Assembly: GCF_001949145.1 (NCBI RefSeq)
Contig: NW_019091362.1
Coordinates: forward strand, 9,125,307-9,189,306
Length of the DNA: 64,000 nucleotides
Origin: Acanthaster planci
Taxonomy: Eukaryota > Echinodermata > Asteroidea > Valvatida > Acanthasteridae
Reading direction: 5' to 3'
The translations under genes and the position numbers were made by a program. Positions 57,983-64,000 of this stretch are shown here, piece by piece. Under the pieces are notes generated by a model, which saw only the letters and a list, made by a program, of their open reading frames with translations, did no database searches and had not been told where the DNA came from. Within the stretch, counting starts at the first letter, position 1; each line of letters opens with the position of its first letter.

Positions 57983-60900
57983 GTACTGTACCATTGTCTG
58001 CCAGAAAACACTGAACCACATCCAACCCTCAAACATACATGAACATGTTACTGAGGAGCATCTAATGTGCCATTTAACAGTGATTAACAACAGTAAAAGT
58101 AAGATAATTCCTTCTGTCCTTTTCTCAGTTTGGAAAATTCCATTTACTGGTGTTTTAGGTATTGTCCACAGGAAAGATGATCAGTGTTCTCCACGGGCTA
58201 TTTAGCAGGGCGGACCGCCCTGCCAAAATTTTGGGCCGCCCCGCTAAAATATTGCCGCCCTGCTATTTTTTTTTTGAGTAGTGTATTTTTCCCTGAATGT
58301 CTACTTTCTCAAGATTTTAATAAAAAAGAGCTTTACCAAAGTTTGCGGATCGAGTTTGAGTTTACGGACGACACTTATGATGTACTGACAATGGTGATCG
58401 TTGGCTGCCTAACGTTATGCATAGTCAACCTCGTGTCCCGAAAAACCATCGCGTATGTTTTGTACATGTACACGTACATTGTATTGCAAAAGCGTGTACA
58501 TGTACACGCAGTGCATGTGACTGGTACCCGCAGCGCAACATTGTTTTGCGGAATGTGCGCGGGCGTCAGCAGAAGGACTGTGCCATGCCTGAGCGGCCCC
58601 CACGCCTGCTCCGATGGAGGGGTTGCTTCATTTTTATGACGCGAGCTGGAAATTGTAAACTTATCTTTGCCTGAACATATTTCTTTTGTCCTTTTTTATT
58701 CAAGGGCGCATTTTGAGGCTTGTTTTTACTCTGCCTTTTCACAGTCAACTGATCATTGAGAAAACCACATGCTCTGCTCACCTAAAGCATGTCTCAAGTT
58801 ACTAACATGAGGTTCCGCCAAACATGAGGTTCCGCCAAAAAGTCATCAAATCTTTGGATGAAGAAATTCCCCCTGAAGAATATCCTAGCCAATATTTCAC
58901 ATATTTCAAATTACAGACGAAAGTGGACTGGAAATTGACCCAGACTGCACCACAGAGCATCTAGAATCCAAAATTTTCCAGGGCCCCGGACCCCACGCTG
59001 TAAGGGCTTCACGCTCGCAATTTTGTCTACCGCCCTGCCAAAATTTTCGGCCATGGAGAACACAGGATGATTAAAGTGAACAACTTTAATGTGTTTTTGT
59101 TGTTCCTTTTCAATTTAGATTTTTGTCCAGATATCCAGACTATCCCAAGAATGGTGTTGCTATGGCAATTTCTTTGGATGCCATCTCCAAGGACTTAGGT
59201 GAGAGATCTACATGTATTGTAATGCCACATTTGACGTTACCACCCAAAAATTACAAAACAATGTCCACTGGGGTGACGGTGTGTCCGATCAGTTGCATTA
59301 CCTCTAAAACCTAACCTGTGGAAAAGCTTCTGTGTTTTTTCAAACCACTGCAAATTCTTTGAAAAACATGTGAAACATCTCTCTTTTCTCCCCTTACAGG
59401 TGTGGAGAGGCGTAGAATTTACGACATTGTCAATGTCTTGGAAAGTATAGAGATGGTCTCTCGGGTTGCCAAAAATAAATATTTGTGGCATGGCAAAATG
59501 AATATGGAATCTACCCTGGCTAGACTCAAGGTAGGTACATACACCTATTAATGTTTCGTTGGGCAATTATATGAAGTTCTAACTCCAAACCTGATTTTTT
59601 TTTTCCTTTTTTTCCATGGCAGCTTAATTGAGGAGGGAGCAATTGCCAGCTGCTATTTGGCCTTCTGAGTGCCGGAATTGGAATGAGAAAGCTAACTGTG
59701 TTTGTGTCCATGTTTTTCCCCCTTCTCCCAGTGCCTTGGTGAGAAGAAGAGATATGCTGACCAGATTGCCCATCTCAAGAAACTTCAGATTCAGAGTGAG
59801 TTCAGCGACGAGATGGAGCAACTGTCCAAGCAGCCATTCCGGGATGTCAGCAACATTGGCTGCCAGCCCCAAGACACCGACGACAAAAAAGAGCGGGACA
59901 TGATTGAGGAAGATATGAGTAAGTTGACATGCTAGTGAGCAAGCCAGGGTTACAAGTAGAACAGGGCCCTTTTTTGTTAGAAGTACTCACACTCAACTCA
60001 AAAAACGTTGCTCGGCTCGTTGGCATGCTGAGCTAAAACTCGAGTGAGAAGCTGTTGCTATCGGTAGCAGTGCACATCAAATGGCATTTAGGAGGGGACA
60101 TGTGTGCCTCAGAATTTGACCAGCTCGGTGAAAGTTAATCACAAGTTGGCAGAACTACTCCTGGACATCATGCCTTTAACCCTAACCCTACATAATACTA
60201 CAAATTACTACTTGTAGTTAAATGAAGTACTGAGCGCTGTCACTTGTAAGAGGACATGACTTTATAGTTCTGTGAAGCCATAAGATACAATAGATAAGAC
60301 AACGTACCATACAGTGCTGTGGCACTGTGAATGCATGGCTTTATTGTTCTCTGTACAAGTAACAATGGAAGTAACCTAGCCAGAAGTTGTAATCTGTAGC
60401 GCTAGGTCCTTCAGGCTCAGACTATTACTTAGTATTTTGTAGTACTGTGTAGTGTAAGCCAAACAATATGCTTGGCAGTTAGGGTTAAAGGAATCTCGCA
60501 AGATGGAAGTCACAGGGGACTCTCAGCATTTTTTTACCCACATACATGTAATGTCCATTTTCATCAGGATGGCAAATGAGTGATACATTGAAACAGAGTT
60601 AAGCTTGCTTCTTTAGCAAACTGCAAGAAAAGTGTACATGTAGTTACTCATTTTCCCATATGATATGGGCACATATGATATTTTGCATGGCTTTTATACA
60701 TATAAGGGATGCTGCATACATGTAGCAAAGCAATAACAGTACTGATATTGATGCATTGTGCAAAAGATTTCCGACATTTCATGTTTGCATCCCTTCCTTC
60801 AGTGACTCACACCACTTAATGTTTGCAAGACACCTTGCATGCACTTTTCTTTCATTATTTCAGTGGTAAGAATTGTTTTGAAACCTTGGAGTAGAATATT

Positions 60901-63900
60901 CACAAATTTCAGCTTCATTTATATGTTGCAGTTGACAGTAAACACTGGTACTCTACAGACAGTTGTTTGGTTATTGAATATTGTTTCCTGACTGTTTATT
61001 TTCATTTTGCCTACCCCATCAGATAATCGACGGGACAAATCTTTGGGTGTCATGAGTCAGAAGTTCATCATGCTCTTCTTGGTTTCCCAGGTAGACTTAT
61101 AACCTAATTACCATCAAATGCAGTTTTCTGTGGCAATTTGTGCCGGGTCAATTCGTAACTTGCACAAACTGTTCCATTTTACAGGGCTTGTTTCTTACAG
61201 CGATAGTTCAGAATATGTCAACACTGAAGTTTAAAACTGGGAAGAAAGTTCAAGATTGTGAAATGAGCGCATTTTAACTTTGCTGTCTGCACATGTGTTT
61301 TGAACTCCAAATCTCGTAAAATGTCCACTGGCCCAGGAATGTTTCATTATGTGTAAAACTACTATCATCACAATTCCTTTGCTTTGTCTGGGTTAAATAC
61401 ATTTACATGTGTCAAATTCTAATATCATGAAAATCTTTCAACCTTTGTTTTTCTGTCTGTCTTATTCTCAGGCTAAAGTCATTACATTGGATATAGCAGC
61501 AAGAGTACTGATAGGTGACATCAATTATGAAATCAGGGAAGGGTCAAAGTTCAAGAGTAAGCTTTATTAAACCATTTATGCTCTACACATTTTGCTAAGT
61601 TAGTCTTAGTACAAGTTAATGAGAGTCATTGGAAAGTCACAGTTAACACTGTGTGTATCGGTCTAGCAGCCAAGCTGTCTTGGGTTAAGACTAAGTTCGT
61701 TTTCAACAAGAAGCTCGCTGCTGAAAATGAATTTGAAATTATGAAATATTTGTGAAGAAATTTGCCCATTTAAGCAAATGAGTCAAACTGTGGAGTTGCA
61801 TATCAGATTTCACAAAAAAAATTTCCTTGACGATCACACTTCTGTGGTCTTCCACCTTATTATTTTATAAACTGACATTTTAAATCCTCAATCTAATTTT
61901 TTTCTGCAGCCAAAGTGCGGCGTTTGTACGACATAGCCAACATCTTGACGAGCCTAGAGATGATCAAGAAAGTCCATGTGCAGGAAGGCCGGGGCAGAAA
62001 GCCAGCATTCAGGTGGATTGGCCCAAACCCAGACACTAATCACGTCAACCTCAGTAAGTTCAACCAGTCATGTTATTTGCAGAAAAATAATTCCTTGCAC
62101 ATGTAATAAACTGTGTACTGTGATCCTCACATATTGGTTCTGTCAAAGTGCAGCGGGTGAAATATGATTACAGGATTGGAGTTATTCGAATCATTTTATG
62201 TTAATTGTAATTTTATGTAAAATTGTATGAAAAAGCTCTAACAGTTGAGTGCTTTGCTTTCTGCTGTGTTCACTGTTAGTTTTAAAGCTTGCTTTCCCCG
62301 TTAAGCTCATTGAAGCTTTGTTAATACTGAATCAAGGCTAGAATGAAACAATATGTTCCAGAGAGGTCCTCGGTTCATTTAATATGCCTCTAAGATTTTG
62401 TATGCTCTAATGCAGAACTGGTCGCACAGTCACACAATCCGGAAGTACACTTTACACATACCATCTCCACACCAAAACCTCAGATTCAAATTGAACAAAA
62501 GCTTTCTGTCTGTCCTATTGAATTGGATATTTCATGATTGAGAAACCAGTCCCTAAGAGGGTGAAAAAACAAGCAAAGTGTTGAGAATTTAGAGTGAAAT
62601 TTGCGTAGGACAATTAGTGAGTCAGTGGCAAATAAGTAATTTGAAGTGTGAGACTGCAAATGTGTATTTTTTGCTCCAACACTGCCTTGACATGGCAAGC
62701 GTCAAACTCTTTTGGGAAATCTTTAGAAATAATCACTTTTTGGTAAGACCTTTTTGTAGATTCAACTTTTCCTTTGTATTTCAATTCAGGTGATGTTTGT
62801 GTAGAGAACGCTGCTCCTTCCCGACAGTCTTTCTTCTCAACACCAGCTGGTAAATAAAAAAATTACGCTTAAATAAAAAAATTACGCTTAACATTCTGCA
62901 TTTCCAATGGTATGTTAATGTTCACTATTCTAATCTTGTATTTTCCAACCAAAATTTTTGACTTTTTCTCTAAATATTGCCGAATGCAAGCAAACAGGTT
63001 TTAAGTTTACCCTGTAAGAAACAGATTCCGGCAGAAAAACAATACTAATGTGATTGTGATGACTTCAAAGAGCAATGCGCGCATGTGAACATCACGGCAT
63101 CTTTATCAGAGTGTTAACGGCTTTCCTGGATGTTAGTATTGTAATCTTTACTTTGCCCAAAGTAACTGTTTTGCATGCCTAACGGAACATAATAAACCAG
63201 AGGTAATTTGCAGTGCATTCATTAGATGCAGAAACAATGTTTTTACTTGATTTCAGCCTGCAACTTTTTTTATTTTTTCAAAAGTTGCGCTTTGTTGGAG
63301 ACGGGTTTCAAAATTTAAATACAGGTTTAAGTGATAAAAGCATATACAGAGCCAGTGCCTGCCCTGTTCAGTTTGGTATCAGGCATCTGGGTACGCGTAC
63401 CTCAGTTCAGGACTTAAACAATTTTTTTGTATCTCTACAGCTCCGATAGCCACTTTGCCTCCTCAAGAAACACAGCCATCATCAAAACCTCCCACGTCCC
63501 ATTCGAGAGGCCCCAAGAAGGTGGCTTGGTCCCGGCATGCCTCCTTCAACGCAATCTGTGAAGTGGTTGAGAGGGAGAGACGATCCTACTCCTCGGCGCC
63601 AAACAGTCCCACCAAAGACAGCCAAGATGACAAGTCGCCCAAAACTCCCACAGGTATTAAGCATTGGACACCTCTGCCCTTTTAATGTGCTCATGATGCA
63701 GCCACAGTTTACTCACTGTTTTCTGGACTAATTTGACCTTTATGTACATTTATTTATCGAGACTGTGGAGACTATTGGGCTAAATTGCTGTGATTATAAA
63801 AACTCTAGACTTGATACCTTTTGGAGCCAGTGCCATTTCTGATCCTTCCCACCTGCAGTTTTTTACAATCACTGATAGCGTAGTGACTCAAGGCCTTGTG

Positions 63901-64000
63901 ATATGACCAAAACAGTCTCTACATCTCCACACCTGATGCTCAGATCACTGGCTCCAAAACTATCCTCTGAATATACCATTTACTTAATGTCCCTGTGTAT
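57421..64000 (+). CDS. E2F7/8: Atypical E2F transcription repressor (E2F7/8), 5' nine coding exons
   Basis: Nine exons splice in frame to 507 codons: 57429-57982, 59119-59198, 59400-59530, 59732-59918, 61023-61090, 61472-61556, 61910-62053, 62790-62849 and 63441-63653; the last ends in phase 1, so the gene continues beyond the window. Two E2F/DP winged-helix domains are encoded: the first at residues about 177-243 ([10 protein letters not shown] ... [15 protein letters not shown] ... WHG), the second at about 323-406 ([10 protein letters not shown] ... [13 protein letters not shown] ... [10 protein letters not shown]). Two such domains without a DP-dimerisation region are diagnostic of E2F7/8, nuclear repressors that bind E2F sites and restrain S-phase and endocycle genes. 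Residues 1-170 are acidic and Ser/Pro-rich. The conserved [16 protein letters not shown] segment follows in exon 9. Invertebrates usually have one E2F7/8 gene, so 7 and 8 are not distinguished. Confidence 0.93.
58182..59065. mobile_element. 884-bp transposon in E2F7/8 intron 1
   Basis: The ends are inverted repeats CAGTGTTCTCCACGG and CTGTGTTCTCCATGG, flanked directly by a perfect GATGAT target duplication (58176-58181 and 59066-59071). Subterminal GGCAGGGCGG-type and CCAAAATTTT words are also inverted. CAGTG-type termini suggest a hAT-like element, but a six-base duplication is short for hAT. No transposase domain recognised. Confidence 0.85.
59119..59198 (+). CDS. E2F7/8: E2F7/8 exon 2
   Basis: 80 nt, acceptor tcaatttag, donor gtgaga. 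Encodes FLSRYPDYP through SKDLG of DNA-binding domain 1. Confidence 0.9.
59400..59530 (+). CDS. E2F7/8: E2F7/8 exon 3
   Basis: 131 nt, acceptor ccccttacag, donor gtaggt. Carries the DNA-contact motif [13 protein letters not shown] and the closing WHG of domain 1. Confidence 0.93.
59732..59918 (+). CDS. E2F7/8: E2F7/8 exon 4 (linker between DNA-binding domains)
   Basis: 187 nt, acceptor cttctcccag, donor gtaagt. Lys/Glu/Asp-rich linker, less conserved, but its reading frame joins both neighbours. Confidence 0.85.
61023..61090 (+). CDS. E2F7/8: E2F7/8 exon 5
   Basis: 68 nt, acceptor ctaccccatcag, donor gtagac. Starts domain 2 ([16 protein letters not shown]). The preceding intron of about 1.1 kb shows no other feature. 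Confidence 0.88.
61472..61556 (+). CDS. E2F7/8: E2F7/8 exon 6
   Basis: 85 nt, acceptor cttattctcag, donor gtaagc. Encodes [14 protein letters not shown] of domain 2. Confidence 0.88.
61910..62053 (+). CDS. E2F7/8: E2F7/8 exon 7
   Basis: 144 nt, acceptor tttctgcag, donor gtaagt. Carries the second DNA-contact motif [17 protein letters not shown] and [11 protein letters not shown]. Confidence 0.93.
62790..62849 (+). CDS. E2F7/8: E2F7/8 exon 8
   Basis: 60 nt, acceptor tttcaattcag, donor gtaaat. Encodes 19 residues after domain 2. Small, but both splice sites and both phases fit. Confidence 0.75.
62851..62888. repeat. 19-bp perfect tandem duplication beside the exon 8 donor
   Basis: Two identical 19-bp units taaataaaaaaattacgct start one base after the g of the donor GT. 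The donor itself is intact. Confidence 0.85.
63441..63653 (+). CDS. E2F7/8: E2F7/8 exon 9
   Basis: 213 nt, acceptor tatctctacag, donor gtatta, phase 1 at both ends. Pro/Ser-rich with the family-conserved [16 protein letters not shown]. The next exon lies beyond 64000. Confidence 0.88.

Noticed and set aside
57983-58205. Read-through extension of E2F7/8 exon 1 to 58205
   Set aside because: The open frame passes a good donor (AAAG/GTACTG) into the intron and transposon; splicing to exon 2 restores the conserved domain 1 sequence exactly.
58184-58639. 151-codon ORF in E2F7/8 intron 1
   Set aside because: Lies within the 884-bp transposon; no transposase or other domain recognised.

Overview
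This window is nuclear DNA from an invertebrate animal. Genes are split by GT/AG introns, coding density is low, and many short non-autonomous transposons are present. A two-DNA-binding-domain E2F gene, phase-1 fibronectin III exons and small secreted C-type lectins point to a deuterostome. Recurrent tacatgta and aggcctac words are common in echinoderms, so a sea star or relative is my best guess; this is an inference from style, not a search.

Layout. (1) 1-6300, minus strand: internal exons of a large cell-surface gene. A Ser/Thr/Pro-rich exon is followed by six fibronectin III (FN3) exons and a partial next exon. Every intron is phase 1, as in R3-type receptor tyrosine phosphatases; neither the signal-peptide exon nor the 3' end is identified. 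(2) About 7040-11160, plus: a dead LINE with PHD finger, AP endonuclease and reverse transcriptase, interrupted by a foldback element. (3) 11160-26780: no gene recognised; hAT-like and pogo-like MITEs and dispersed repeats. (4) 26782-27846, minus: an intact 354-residue dual-specificity-phosphatase-like protein whose CX5R signature has lost its arginine (pseudophosphatase). (5) 27890-34990: nothing coding recognised. (6) 34990-46700: a segmental duplication carrying two two-exon secreted C-type lectin genes (minus; 158 and 154 residues), each with EPN and WND calcium/sugar-binding motifs. (7) 46700-57420: repeat-rich, with a 774-bp TIR element, four copies of a local repeat, paired perfect hairpins, a foldback element and a 1.07-kb element with long inverted arrays. 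(8) 57421-64000, plus: the first nine recognised coding exons (507 codons) of an atypical E2F7/8 repressor, with an 884-bp transposon in intron 1; the gene runs off the window.

The genes do not form an operon or obvious pathway. The two lectins are paralogues by local duplication; the other three genes appear to be independent neighbours. I found no clearly new multi-gene system. The most distinctive items are the degenerate-signature phosphatase, the lectin duplication, and several structured transposon families whose boundaries, and in some cases target-site duplications, can be read directly.
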